From: an uncultured Hungatella sp.
Lineage (GTDB): Bacteria; Bacillota; Clostridia; Lachnospirales; Lachnospiraceae
Length of the DNA stretch: 16,907 nt
NCBI GenBank assembly: GCA_910586845.1
Contig: CAJUJV010000073.1
Span: 3,827-20,733, forward strand
Reading direction: 5' to 3'
Positions within the stretch are counted from its first letter, which is position 1, and each line of letters begins with the position of its first letter. Under the pieces are notes generated by a model. That model saw only the letters and a list, made by a program, of their open reading frames with translations. It was not told the DNA's origin and ran no database searches. Both the position numbers and the translations under genes were made by a program. Shown one piece after another: positions 7,608-15,240 of the stretch.

Positions 7608-8477
7608 CTAACGCAATGACATAAGCTCTCCCCGTACTACCCGGTCTTTTCCCGGCAGATCTTTGACGACTCTGATACCGCCGAATCCTGCCTCTTCAAG
7701 AAGGGCGCATACACTTTCCGCCTGATCGTGGCCGATCTCCAGATAGACTGCCGCTCCCGGTCTCAGCCAGGGCCCTGCCTCCGCAGAGATCCTCCGGTAG
7801 AAGCCAAGACCGTCGGCCTCTCCGTCAAGAGCCATCATGGGCTCATGATCTTTCACTTCCGGCTCCAGTCCTCTTATAACCTTTGTGGGAATATAGGGCG
7901 GATTGGACACCAGGATATCAAAGGTCTCTCCCGGTTCAAGAGCCTGAAACAGATCTCCTTTTCTCAGCCGGATCCTGTCCTCTCCCAGAATCCTGACTCC
8001 GTTGGCCCCGGCTACCTTCAGAGCCTCCTCTGACAGATCCGCGGCCGTAATGTCCTCATATCCTCCCAGAGCAGCCAGGCTGACGGCGATACACCCCGAA
8101 CCGGTGCACAGATCAAGGATCCTCTTTCTCCGGTCTTTCTGTTCTTCCAGAACCAGTTCCACCAGGGTCTCCGTATCCTGACGTGGAATCAGCACATGAC
8201 GGTTTACCTGAAAGGTAAGGCCCATAAAATCCTGGGTCCCCAGAATATGCTGGAGAGGAATCCTTCGGCAGCGCTTTTCGACCATCTGCCGGTAATCCTT
8301 TGCCGCCCTTCTCACAGCTTCCGTATCTTCCAGAGGTTCCATACGTCTCATGAGGAAATGTACCGTATCCAGGCCGAAGGCTTCCAGGAGAAGTCTCCGG
8401 GCATCGACAGAGGCCTCCGGGTCCCCGGCCCTGCTCAGCCGGCCCATACCTTCGTTTAATAATTGATGCAGTGTCAT
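7608..8477 (-). CDS. prmC: Release factor glutamine methyltransferase PrmC (HemK)
   Basis: Transfers a methyl group from S-adenosylmethionine to the Gln of the GGQ motif of release factors, increasing termination efficiency. The 289-residue protein has the PrmC N-terminal helical bundle (1-75), the linker IPRQDTETLVE (97-107), SAM motif I ILDLCTGSGCIAVSL (120-134), and the catalytic NPPY loop (192-195) in SNPPYIPTKVIRGLEPEV. This loop binds the substrate glutamine amide. It starts 1 base after the DUF1385 stop, suggesting translational coupling, and its substrate gene prfA follows directly. Confidence 0.97.
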   Translation of the reverse strand: MTLHQLLNEGMGRLSRAGDPEASVDARRLLLEAFGLDTVHFLMRRMEPLEDTEAVRRAAKDYRQMVEKRCRRIPLQHILGTQDFMGLTFQVNRHVLIPRQDTETLVELVLEEQKDRRKRILDLCTGSGCIAVSLAALGGYEDITAADLSEEALKVAGANGVRILGEDRIRLRKGDLFQALEPGETFDILVSNPPYIPTKVIRGLEPEVKDHEPMMALDGEADGLGFYRRISAEAGPWLRPGAAVYLEIGHDQAESVCALLEEAGFGGIRVVKDLPGKDRVVRGELMSLR

Positions 8478-8478
8478 C

Positions 8479-9417
8479 TCAATTCTGCTCCGGAAAGTTT
8501 TCTTTCAGGTAAGCTCTCCAGTCAAACACGGCTTCCACCGCGGCGATAGCTACCTGGATCATGCTGTCATCCGGTTCCTTTGTGGTCATATTCTGCATCC
8601 ACATCCCAGGTTTGCTCAAAAGGTTTACGATGGGGGCATCGCTTCTTCCTGCCAGTCTTAAAAACTCGTAGGAGATGCCGGCAATGACAGGAATCAGAAG
8701 AACCCTGCTGGCTGCTTTCAGAAGAAAGCCGTCCACCCGCACCACCATAAAAAACAAAATACTGATCATCATGACGATAATCAGGAAACTGGTCCCGCAG
8801 CGCTTGTGCTGTTTAGAGCTGGCCCGGACATTGTCCACATTCAATTCCAGACCATGTTCAATACAGTTGATACATTTGTGCTCCGCTCCATGGTACATGA
8901 AGGTGCGGCGAATATCTTCCATATTGGAGATCACCTTAATATAACCGATAAAAACAGCCAGACGGATCACGCCTTCCAGGAAGGCCATGACCGTATCGGA
9001 GGAGATCCAGGGCCGGATCACATTGCTGACTGCCAGAGGCAGCACCATGAAAATGGCTATGGCCGCCACTACGGAAAACACCATCACCGCCGGCATCAGG
9101 ATCTTCTCCAGCTTCTCCCCGAATCTGTCGTCCAGCCACTGTTCGAACCTGGATGGTTCCTCATCCTCATCGTCTTCAAAGAAACTGGCCGAAAACGTCA
9201 GGGTCCTCATACCCAGGATCATGGAATCGGCAAAGCTGAAGACTCCTCTGATAAAAGGCAGGGAGAACAGTTTCACCTTTTCCGTCAGACTCACATACCG
9301 GTCTTTCTTCACCTCGATCTCCCCGTCGGGCCTGCGGACCGCAGTGGCATATTCCTGTTTATTTTTCATCATAATTCCTTCAATAACGGCCTGACCGCCG
9401 ATTCCGGAATATTTCAT
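8479..9417 (-). CDS. DUF1385 family membrane protein (YqhQ-like)
   Basis: A 312-residue protein of a conserved Firmicutes family whose function is not firmly established. It begins with the family signature YSGIGGQAVIEGIMMK (residues 3-18). An acidic stretch (81-92) follows, then four probable membrane segments (about 108-132, 143-163, 210-228, 236-254). Between segments two and three lie the conserved YHGAEHKCINCIEHG (175-189) and HKRCGTSF (204-211). The His, Glu and Cys residues there would suit a metal site, but that is inference. AGGAG precedes the ATG at 9417. It stands next to prmC and prfA as in many Clostridia, with the rpmE terminator-like hairpin directly upstream. Confidence 0.88.
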   Translation of the reverse strand: MKYSGIGGQAVIEGIMMKNKQEYATAVRRPDGEIEVKKDRYVSLTEKVKLFSLPFIRGVFSFADSMILGMRTLTFSASFFEDDEDEEPSRFEQWLDDRFGEKLEKILMPAVMVFSVVAAIAIFMVLPLAVSNVIRPWISSDTVMAFLEGVIRLAVFIGYIKVISNMEDIRRTFMYHGAEHKCINCIEHGLELNVDNVRASSKQHKRCGTSFLIIVMMISILFFMVVRVDGFLLKAASRVLLIPVIAGISYEFLRLAGRSDAPIVNLLSKPGMWMQNMTTKEPDDSMIQVAIAAVEAVFDWRAYLKENFPEQN

Positions 9418-9454
9418 ATCTGCATTCTCCTGTTTTTCTGTGAGATAACAAAGA

Positions 9455-9495
9455 ACAGGTTGAGCATAAGTGTCTCCACTTAGGTCCCAACCTGT
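9455..9495 (-). terminator. Hairpin after rpmE (terminator or attenuator before DUF1385)
   Basis: An outer 8-bp stem (ACAGGTTG 9455-9462 with CAACCTGT 9488-9495) and an inner 6-bp stem (TAAGTG 9467-9472 with CACTTA 9477-9482, loop TCTC) are separated by an internal loop. On the minus strand the hairpin follows the rpmE stop by 18 bases and is followed by the T-rich TCTTTGTTATC. It would end or reduce rpmE transcription before DUF1385. Confidence 0.65.
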
Positions 9496-9513
9496 CCTTT
9501 ACTCATACTCCGA

Positions 9514-9723
9514 TTACTTGCCGGCATTAACGCCGTACTTACGATTAAACTTATCGATACGTCCGCGGGCAGCAACGTTCTTCTGCTGACCGGTGTAGAA
9601 GGAATGGCACTTGGAGCAAACCTCTACGTGGATCTCCTTCTTGGTAGAGCCTGTAACAAACTCATTGCCGCAGTTGCAGGTAACTTTTGCCTGATAGTAT
9701 GTGGGATGGATACCTTCTCTCAT
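9514..9723 (-). CDS. rpmE: 50S ribosomal protein L31, zinc-binding type
   Basis: A 69-residue structural protein of the large ribosomal subunit, at the inter-subunit face. The start is placed at ATG 9723 (MREGIHPTYYQ), because L31 proteins begin M[KR]EGIHP and an AGGTG lies 6 bases upstream. The in-frame GTG at 9732 falls inside that site and is unlikely. Four Cys in two pairs (CNC at residues 16 and 18; CSKC at 36 and 39) mark the zinc-containing (C+) form, which in many bacteria is replaced by a Cys-less paralogue under zinc limitation. It has its own promoter at 9803-9831 and is followed by a hairpin. Confidence 0.97.
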   Translation of the reverse strand: MREGIHPTYYQAKVTCNCGNEFVTGSTKKEIHVEVCSKCHSFYTGQQKNVAARGRIDKFNRKYGVNAGK

Positions 9724-9760
9724 GATTCTCACCTCTCAAATCTTTTTATTCTATTTATAC

Positions 9761-9778
9761 TGTGATACTGTCATCACA
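9761..9778 (-). promoter_or_regulatory. Hairpin in the rpmE leader
   Basis: Within the roughly 70-base leader between the predicted rpmE start of transcription and the ATG, TGTGAT and ATCACA form a 6-bp stem around a 6-base loop. Ribosomal-protein leaders for L31 are known in Firmicutes as L10/L20-like autoregulatory elements. Whether this short hairpin belongs to such a class cannot be decided by eye. Confidence 0.4.
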
Positions 9779-9802
9779 TGTTTTCAGTTAAACAGCTTGT
9801 TC

Positions 9803-9831
9803 AGTATATCATAGAATATTTTTTTATGCAA
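9803..9831 (-). promoter_or_regulatory. Promoter for rpmE
   Basis: On the minus strand, TTGCAT (9831-9826), a 17-base AT-rich spacer and TATACT (9808-9803) with an extended -10 TG (TGATATACT). It lies between the rho stop and rpmE, giving a leader of about 70 bases. This makes rpmE independent of rho transcription. Confidence 0.7.
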
Positions 9832-9858
9832 GCCTATTTTTACAATAGGAGATAAATT

Positions 9859-11334
9859 TTAGAAGAATCTCATCCTCTTTGCGTTGTCGATAAACTCCCG
9901 GTTGGTCTTGGTCCTGGCAAAGAGATCCAGAATCCGCTCCACGGACTCCTCCGGTTTCAGGTTGTTGGTGGCCTTGCGCACCATGTCCACGCATTCCTTC
10001 TCCTCGGCGTTGAGAAGCAGATGGTCGTTTCTGGTGCCGGACTTCAGGATGTCGATGGCCGGGAAGATCCGCTTCTCCGACAGCTTTCTGTCGAGAACCA
10101 GCTCCATGTTGCCTGTTCCCTTAAATTCCTCGTAGATCACGTCGTCCATGCGGCTGCCGGTATCCACCAGGGCCGTGGCAAGGATCGTCAGGCTGCCGCC
10201 TTCCCGCATGTTCCTGGCAGCGCCGAAGAACCGCTTGGGCATATGGAGGGCCGCCGGGTCCAGGCCTCCCGAAAGAGTACGGCCGCTGGGCGGAACTACC
10301 AGGTTGTAGGCTCTGGCCAGACGGGTGATGCTGTCCAGAAGGATGACCACATCTCTTCCGTGCTCCACCAGACGGCGGGCCCGCTCGATCACCATCTCTG
10401 AAACCCTTTTGTGTCTGTCCGGAAGCTCGTCAAAAGTAGAATAGATCACTTCTACATTATTGCCTGTCACGGATTCCTTAATATCCGTAACCTCCTCGGG
10501 ACGTTCGTCGATGAGGAGGATGATCAGATGCATATCCGGATGATTGGTCGTGATGGCCTGAGCCACCTGTTTTAACAGAGTCGTCTTACCTGCCTTGGGT
10601 GGGGACACGATCATGCCTCTCTGTCCTTTGCCGATGGGGGCCAGAAGGTCCAGGACCCGCATGGCCGTGCTGTTGACCCGGCCCCTGGTCTCCATATGAA
10701 GACGCTCATTGGGAAAAACGGGGGTCAGGTCCTCAAAATTGGGACGCCTCTCAATAACAGACGGCGGATAGCCGTTGATGCTGGTCACATACAGCAGGGC
10801 TGCAAATTTCTCCGTAGCCGCCTTGATCCTCCGGTTGCCTTTTATGATGTCTCCTGTCTTCATGTTGAAACGGCGGATCTGAGACGGCGCCACATACACA
10901 TCGTTCTCTCCCGGCAGAAAATTCTCGCACCGGATAAAACCGAATCCGTCAGGCATCACTTCCAGGATACCGTTGGCCTCGATGCCGCTGTCCAGCTCAG
11001 GCATATCCTGGGGACCCTCCGCTATGGGGGCCGGATTATACGGCCGCTTTCCCTCCCCTACGGCCGGCTGGCTCTGGGGCATGTTCTGACTTCTCACCGG
11101 TCTTGCCGTCTCTCTTGCGCCGGCATTATCCCGGGAGGGCTGATTCTCTTTCACGTTTTCTCTGGGCGCTTCCTGACGCTGCGCGGCCTTCTTCTGGTCT
11201 TCCATCTCTTTCTCCTTTTCACAAAGAAGCTCCACCAGGTCGCCTTTTTTCATGCCGCTGATCCCACGGATTCCCTGGGATTTGGCAATCTCTCTCAACT
11301 CTGACAATGGTAATGTCTGCAATTTTTCCCGCAT
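9859..11334 (-). CDS. rho: Transcription termination factor Rho
   Basis: A hexameric RNA-DNA helicase that ends transcription of untranslated RNA. In this 491-residue protein, residues 5-40 form the Rho N-terminal (SAP-like) helix bundle (LPLSELREIAKSQGIRGI). A low-complexity polar linker of about 70 residues (45-115, rich in Gln, Arg, Asn and Pro) follows; such insertions are common in Clostridia and Actinobacteria. The RNA-binding cold-shock-like domain begins near 119 with DGFGFIR (129-135). The motor has Walker A SPPKAGKTT (244-252), the catalytic-Glu region DERPEE (276-281), Walker B VVILLDS (329-335), and the Q- and R-loop segment FGAARNMREGGSLT. AAGGAG lies before ATG 11334. No clear promoter was found in the 133-base gap before it. 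Confidence 0.98.
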   Translation of the reverse strand: MREKLQTLPLSELREIAKSQGIRGISGMKKGDLVELLCEKEKEMEDQKKAAQRQEAPRENVKENQPSRDNAGARETARPVRSQNMPQSQPAVGEGKRPYNPAPIAEGPQDMPELDSGIEANGILEVMPDGFGFIRCENFLPGENDVYVAPSQIRRFNMKTGDIIKGNRRIKAATEKFAALLYVTSINGYPPSVIERRPNFEDLTPVFPNERLHMETRGRVNSTAMRVLDLLAPIGKGQRGMIVSPPKAGKTTLLKQVAQAITTNHPDMHLIILLIDERPEEVTDIKESVTGNNVEVIYSTFDELPDRHKRVSEMVIERARRLVEHGRDVVILLDSITRLARAYNLVVPPSGRTLSGGLDPAALHMPKRFFGAARNMREGGSLTILATALVDTGSRMDDVIYEEFKGTGNMELVLDRKLSEKRIFPAIDILKSGTRNDHLLLNAEEKECVDMVRKATNNLKPEESVERILDLFARTKTNREFIDNAKRMRFF

Positions 11335-11444
11335 ATCTTTTCTCCTTTTACTGCTCCTCCAAAATTCTTATTCTGTTCGGTTCTCGTTCAGGGATTCTTC
11401 CTTATGAACTAGGAATAAATGAAATGTTCTTGAACTTAAGATCC

Positions 11445-11463
11445 GGCGGCCCCGGGGGCCGCC
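11445..11463 (-). terminator. GC-rich palindromic hairpin after rarA
   Basis: GGCGGCC (11445-11451) pairs with GGCCGCC (11457-11463) around CCGGG, directly after the rarA stop. The stem is very stable, but the minus-strand sequence after it (GGATCTTAAG) has no U-tract, so intrinsic termination is uncertain. It may instead be a 3'-end stabiliser. Confidence 0.45.
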
Positions 11464-11467
11464 CCTA

Positions 11468-12826
11468 TCATTCTTTTTTATTATAGACCATGTTTCCGGA
11501 AAAAGAAAGCTGTTTTTTCAGAAAACTCAAAAATTCCCGAACTTTTTTTTCGTATCCCTGGTCCGACATATGATAGAACTCCCGTCCTTCCATACCGTCC
11601 GGCAGATACTGCTGCTTTACATAATGATTGGGATAATCATGGGGATACTCATACCCCTTACCGTGTCCCAGCTTCCCGGCCCCTTTATAATGTTTGTCCT
11701 GAAGATGGACCGGAATTGCCATGGTTTTCTCCGATTCCACCGCCTCCATGGCCTCCCCGATGGCTCTCACCACGGAATTGCTCTTGGGCGCCGAAGCCAC
11801 ATAGAGAGCGGCCTGGGCCAGGATGATCCGGGCCTCCGGCAGTCCTACCCTCTCCGCTGCCTGAGCGGCGCTGACGGCCACCACCAGGGCCTGAGGATCC
11901 GCCATCCCCACGTCTTCCGCCGCATGGATCATGATCCTTCTGGCAATAAACCGGATATCCTCCCCCGCGTACAGCATACGGGCCAGATAATACACGGCCG
12001 CATCCGGGTCCGACCCTCTCATGCTTTTTATAAATGCGGAAATGGTGTCATAATGATTATCCCCATCCTTGTCATACCCGATTGCCCGTTTCTGGATACA
12101 CTCCTGAGCCGTCTCCAGATCGATGTGGATCTTCCCGTCCTGCGCTCTTTCCGTGGTAAGGATCCCCAGCTCCACGGCATTGAGAGCCGCCCGGGCATCT
12201 CCGTTTGCCACGTCTGCCAGAAACTCCAGCGCCTCCTCATGGATGACGGCGTCATAAGTTCCCATGCCTTTTTCCGTATCGGATACGGCCCGCCGCAGAA
12301 GCTCCTTGATATCCTCTTTCTCCAGCGGCTTCAGCTCGAAGATCCGGCTGCGGGACAGAAGGGCCCCGTTGACTTCAAAATAAGGGTTCTCCGTAGTGGC
12401 TCCTATGAGGATCAGCGTTCCGTCTTCCACAAACGGGAGAAGATAATCCTGCTGGCTCTTGTTGAAACGGTGAATCTCGTCTACAAACAGGATGGTCTTT
12501 CTCCCGTACATCCCCATGGAATCTTTGGCTGCCTTTACCACTTCTTCCATATCTTTCTTCCCTGCCACCGTGGCGTTGATCTGGCGGAAGTCTGCCCGGG
12601 TCGTGTTGGCGATCACCCGGGCCAGAGTAGTCTTTCCGGTTCCCGGCGGCCCGTAAAAAATGACGGACCCCAGCTTGTCGGCCCTGATGGCCCGGTACAG
12701 CAGCTTGTCTTTTCCCAGAATGTGCTTCTGCCCCACTACCTGGTCCAGAGACACGGGACGAAGACGGGATGCCAGGGGAGACTCCTCTTTCATGGTATTG
12801 GCTCTCATATAATCAAACAAATCCAT
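11468..12826 (-). CDS. rarA: Replication-associated recombination ATPase RarA/MgsA
   Basis: An AAA+ ATPase of the clamp-loader-like RarA/MgsA/WRNIP1 family that acts at stalled replication forks. The 452 residues are normal in length. The N-terminus PLASRLRPVSLDQVVGQKHIL is characteristic. Walker A is GPPGTGKTT (59-67), Walker B ILFVDEIHRFNKSQQD (112-127), sensor 1 GATTENP (142-148), and the arginine-finger region is LLSRSRIFELKPL. The C-terminal half has the MgsA tetramerisation signatures KSMRGSDPDAAVYYLARML and RRIMIHAAEDVGMADPQAL, and near the end the conserved HYKGAGKLGHGKGYEYPHD. CAGGAG precedes the ATG at 12826. It lies 23 bases after the deacetylase gene on the same strand and may share its transcript. 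Confidence 0.96.
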   Translation of the reverse strand: MDLFDYMRANTMKEESPLASRLRPVSLDQVVGQKHILGKDKLLYRAIRADKLGSVIFYGPPGTGKTTLARVIANTTRADFRQINATVAGKKDMEEVVKAAKDSMGMYGRKTILFVDEIHRFNKSQQDYLLPFVEDGTLILIGATTENPYFEVNGALLSRSRIFELKPLEKEDIKELLRRAVSDTEKGMGTYDAVIHEEALEFLADVANGDARAALNAVELGILTTERAQDGKIHIDLETAQECIQKRAIGYDKDGDNHYDTISAFIKSMRGSDPDAAVYYLARMLYAGEDIRFIARRIMIHAAEDVGMADPQALVVAVSAAQAAERVGLPEARIILAQAALYVASAPKSNSVVRAIGEAMEAVESEKTMAIPVHLQDKHYKGAGKLGHGKGYEYPHDYPNHYVKQQYLPDGMEGREFYHMSDQGYEKKVREFLSFLKKQLSFSGNMVYNKKE

Positions 12827-12849
12827 CTCTGCTCCTGTTCTTTCTCCTG

Positions 12850-13533
12850 TTATTCGATCAGCAGTTCATCTACTGTAACGAAATTATAGCCCTCCGCCGA
12901 AAGAGTGTCAATGACTTCCAGCGCCGCCTCCACAGAAGTTCCGTACACGTCATGGAGCAGGATGATGCTTCCGTCTTCCACATGGGTGACGATGTGTCTG
13001 ACAACCCTGTCCCTGTTCTGATTTTTCCAGTCCAGAGGATCCACATCCCACAGAACCACCTTCATGGGAACGATGCATTCCAGTTCCTCGCTCCAGGATC
13101 CGAAGGGCGGGCGGACATACTCGGGAGTCTGGCCCGTGATCTCCTTTATCTTTTCATTGGTTCTGCTGATCTGATCGCAGGCTTCTTTCGTCTGTTCCTT
13201 TGTCAGCTGCATATGGTTCTGACTGTGGTTGCCGATCAGGTGCCCGTCTTCTTTCATCTGTCTGATGATCTCTTCATTGCCGTCTATATTCTGTCCGATC
13301 AGGAAAAACGTCACATGGACTCCTCTCTCCCTGAGCCCTTCCAGAAGTCTGGGCGTATAGACGGGGTGGGGGCCGTCGTCAAAGGTCAGGGCAATGGTTC
13401 CCGCCTGGGCCGAACCGGCAGACGGAGTCTCCGTCAGGACGGCAGGAGAGGACACTTCTTTCATCTTTCCCAGGATCAGAAGCCCCGAACAGACTGCTGC
13501 GATCCATAACAATCCCTTCCGCATCTTTCCCAT
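12850..13533 (-). CDS. Polysaccharide deacetylase (NodB homology, carbohydrate esterase 4), membrane anchored
   Basis: A 227-residue secreted or membrane-tethered deacetylase probably acting on cell-wall N-acetylglucosamine or N-acetylmuramic acid. A short basic start and one hydrophobic segment (about 7-22) without a clear lipobox suggest an uncleaved anchor. The NodB motifs are in order: TFDDGPHP (50-57; Asp52 catalytic base, Asp53 metal), HSQNH (103-107; the two metal His), RPPFGS (141-146), DVDPLDW (163-169), and LLHD (192-195; catalytic His194). Length and motifs resemble PdaA/PdaB-type proteins of spore formers and vegetative cell-wall deacetylases; the sequence alone does not separate them. 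A weak AAAGG precedes ATG 13533. Upstream is the inverted repeat after uxaB, and downstream is rarA. Confidence 0.92.
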   Translation of the reverse strand: MGKMRKGLLWIAAVCSGLLILGKMKEVSSPAVLTETPSAGSAQAGTIALTFDDGPHPVYTPRLLEGLRERGVHVTFFLIGQNIDGNEEIIRQMKEDGHLIGNHSQNHMQLTKEQTKEACDQISRTNEKIKEITGQTPEYVRPPFGSWSEELECIVPMKVVLWDVDPLDWKNQNRDRVVRHIVTHVEDGSIILLHDVYGTSVEAALEVIDTLSAEGYNFVTVDELLIE

Positions 13534-13610
13534 ACAGAACCTTTCCGGTTTCTTTTATTCATCTTATGCAGGCAGACACCAAATCTTTCCCTTCCCATGA
13601 TCCCGTAACG

Positions 13611-13654
13611 GAATATGGCGAAAGTCCCTTTTACAGGATGCTTTCGCCACATTC
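13611..13654 (-). terminator. 14-bp inverted repeat after uxaB
   Basis: GAATATGGCGAAAG (13611-13624) and CTTTCGCCACATTC (13641-13654) pair over 14 positions with a single G-T wobble, and a partial inner TCC/GGA pairing shortens the loop. It lies 64 bases beyond the uxaB stop and ahead of the deacetylase gene. No U-tract follows on the minus strand; on the plus strand GGGGGTTTTATT follows. It is probably a transcript end or 3' stabiliser for uxaB. Confidence 0.55.
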
Positions 13655-13717
13655 GGGGGTTTTATTCAGATGCCTCTTGGGACAGGACAGCAAAACCGGT
13701 GAAATACCGTCAGCGGA

Positions 13718-15055
13718 TTATTTCGCCAGTGCTGCATCGTAAGCTTTGCTCATACCGTCTTTCTCGATCATATCATACCAGCCGGATACTTCCGGAAGCA
13801 GTTCCGTAAGATCCCGGCCCCAGTAGTCGGTCCTTGCCAGGATATCGGCTACGGAGGCATCTTTCATGAATTTCATGATCTCTTCGCCGTCATTGGCCGC
13901 ATCCGTGCGGTAGAAGGCGATAAGTGCAGCCAGAGAGAAGGTGAGACCCTGAGGACTGCGGCCAAAGGACTCTCTGTACTCCAGAATCGTGGGAAGGACT
14001 CTGGCCCTGAACTTGGATACGGAGTTCAGAGCAATGGACAGCAGCAGATGTTTGATAAAGGGATTGGAAAAACGCTCCAGGACCGCTGCTCCAAACCTGC
14101 GGTTATCTTCATTGTCACCGATAGTCGGAATGATTTCTTCAAAAATGCACTTCTTCAGCAGGGCGGATACCTTCTCATCTTTCAGGCACTGGCCCACGGT
14201 CTCCAGACCATAGAGATGAGCCCCCAGAACCATGGATGTATGAGCGCCGTTTAAGATCCTTACTTTTCTCTTCTTGTAGGGATCTACATTGTCGGTCCAG
14301 ATCACGTTGAAGCCTGCTTTCTGTAAAGGCAGCTCATCTTCGTGATGGCCCTGGATCACCCACAGATGGAAAATCTCGGCAGTGTCCATCATGTTGTCTG
14401 TCTCGCCGATACGCCTGCACAGAGCCTCGTGTTCGTCTCTGGGAAATCCCGTTACGATGCGGTCCACCAGCGTGGAGCAGAAATCATTCTCATCTTTTAA
14501 CCAGGTCTTGAACTCTTCTCCCAGCTCCCACAGATCCGCATACCGGAGACAGCACTTCTCCAGTTCCTCGCCGTTGTGATCGATCAGCTCACAGGACAGG
14601 ATAATGAAACCTTTCAATCCCAGTTTATACCTCTTGTACAAAAGCTGAGTCAGCTTGCCCGGAAAACTTCTGGCCGGGGCATCTTCAAACTTATTGTCCG
14701 CCACAAACTCGATGCCTGCCTCTGTGGTATTGGACACGATAAAGCGCAGATCCGGATTCTCCGCCAGCGCCATATAGGCCTCACTGTCTGTGTAGGGATT
14801 CACACATCTGGAGATCACATCGATGTGAGTATGCTCATCTACGACCTCACCGTTGTCAATCCCTCTTAAAAACAGGTTATATTCACAGTTCTGCTTCTCC
14901 AGCATCTCGCACATGCCTCTCTCGATAGGCTGTACCACGACTACAGACCCTTCAAATAATCCCTGGTCTCTCATCTTCTGGAAAAAGTAATCCACGAATC
15001 CTCTTAAAAAACCTCCCTCTCCAAACTGAATCACGGTTTCTTTTACATTACCCAT
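13718..15055 (-). CDS. uxaB: Tagaturonate reductase (altronate oxidoreductase)
   Basis: An NAD-dependent enzyme reducing tagaturonate to altronate in galacturonate breakdown. The start is set at ATG 15055 (MGNVKETVIQFGEGGFLRG), with GGAGG 10 bases upstream. A further 47 codons upstream are open but cover the promoter and operators, so they are not coding. The 445-residue protein matches the polyol-specific long-chain dehydrogenase family: nucleotide-binding FGEGGFLRGF (11-20), VVVVQPIE, SNTTEAG (108-114), CELIDHNGE (155-163), FCSTLVDRIVTGFPRDE (192-208), and the catalytic K-x4-N-x2-H (Lys264, Asn269, His272) in RKVRILNGAHTS. Similarity to remembered E. coli UxaB is high along its length. No other uronate genes are adjacent. 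Regulation is likely by sugar-responsive LacI/CcpA-type repressors through the two operators flanking its promoter. Confidence 0.93.
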   Translation of the reverse strand: MGNVKETVIQFGEGGFLRGFVDYFFQKMRDQGLFEGSVVVVQPIERGMCEMLEKQNCEYNLFLRGIDNGEVVDEHTHIDVISRCVNPYTDSEAYMALAENPDLRFIVSNTTEAGIEFVADNKFEDAPARSFPGKLTQLLYKRYKLGLKGFIILSCELIDHNGEELEKCCLRYADLWELGEEFKTWLKDENDFCSTLVDRIVTGFPRDEHEALCRRIGETDNMMDTAEIFHLWVIQGHHEDELPLQKAGFNVIWTDNVDPYKKRKVRILNGAHTSMVLGAHLYGLETVGQCLKDEKVSALLKKCIFEEIIPTIGDNEDNRRFGAAVLERFSNPFIKHLLLSIALNSVSKFRARVLPTILEYRESFGRSPQGLTFSLAALIAFYRTDAANDGEEIMKFMKDASVADILARTDYWGRDLTELLPEVSGWYDMIEKDGMSKAYDAALAK

Positions 15056-15081
15056 GTTACGCCAACCTCCATCTTCCTGTT

Positions 15082-15095
15082 TGTAAGTGCTTACA
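15082..15095 (-). promoter_or_regulatory. cre-like operator downstream of the uxaB promoter
   Basis: TGTAAGTGCTTACA on the plus strand (TGTAAGCACTTACA on the minus) matches the catabolite response element consensus TGWAARCGYTWNCW except for the central C. It covers about +9 to +22 of the uxaB transcript, a position where a bound repressor would block transcription. A dedicated LacI-family uronate repressor is as plausible as CcpA. Confidence 0.65.
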
Positions 15096-15109
15096 TTATC
15101 GTTATTGCT

Positions 15110-15138
15110 ACTATACATCATTTCTTCAAACATTGCAA
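15110..15138 (-). promoter_or_regulatory. Promoter for uxaB
   Basis: Minus strand TTGCAA (15138-15133), a 17-base spacer and TATAGT (15115-15110). The predicted start of transcription is near 15103, about 48 bases before the uxaB ATG. It is bracketed by the two operators at 15082-15095 and 15147-15160. Confidence 0.75.
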
Positions 15139-15146
15139 GCTTTTTT

Positions 15147-15160
15147 TGAAAGCGCTTACA
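15147..15160 (-). promoter_or_regulatory. Consensus cre operator between uxaB and the cold-shock gene
   Basis: TGAAAGCGCTTACA matches every position of the CcpA cre consensus TGWAARCGYTWNCW. It sits just upstream of the uxaB -35 box and about 24 bases upstream of the csp -35 box. Its centre is 65 bases from the second operator's centre, roughly six helical turns, which would suit cooperative binding or looping. Confidence 0.75.
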
Positions 15161-15183
15161 AAAAAAAATTTTTCCGAACCATC

Positions 15184-15212
15184 TTGACTTTTTCACCTAT
15201 CGATGCTATAGT
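15184..15212 (+). promoter_or_regulatory. Promoter for the cold-shock gene
   Basis: TTGACT (15184-15189), a spacer of exactly 17 bases and TATAGT (15207-15212), one base from consensus in each box. An A9T5 tract at 15160-15173 could serve as an UP element. Transcription would begin near 15219, giving a leader of about 115 bases. Confidence 0.8.
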
Positions 15213-15240
15213 TACAGTGTATTTTGAATGATCTTTTGAT

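Noticed and set aside
11335..11444. A promoter for rho
   Set aside because: Several AT-rich hexamers exist, but no -35/-10 pair with acceptable spacing was convincing.
11570..12889. A 439-codon plus-strand open frame
   Set aside because: It is fully opposite rarA, whose AAA+ motifs are unmistakable; no ribosome binding site or domain was seen in the antisense product.
15056..15196. Upstream extension of uxaB by 47 codons
   Set aside because: The extension covers the promoter, two operators and an A/T tract and has no ribosome binding site; the protein family begins at MGNVKETVIQFGEG.
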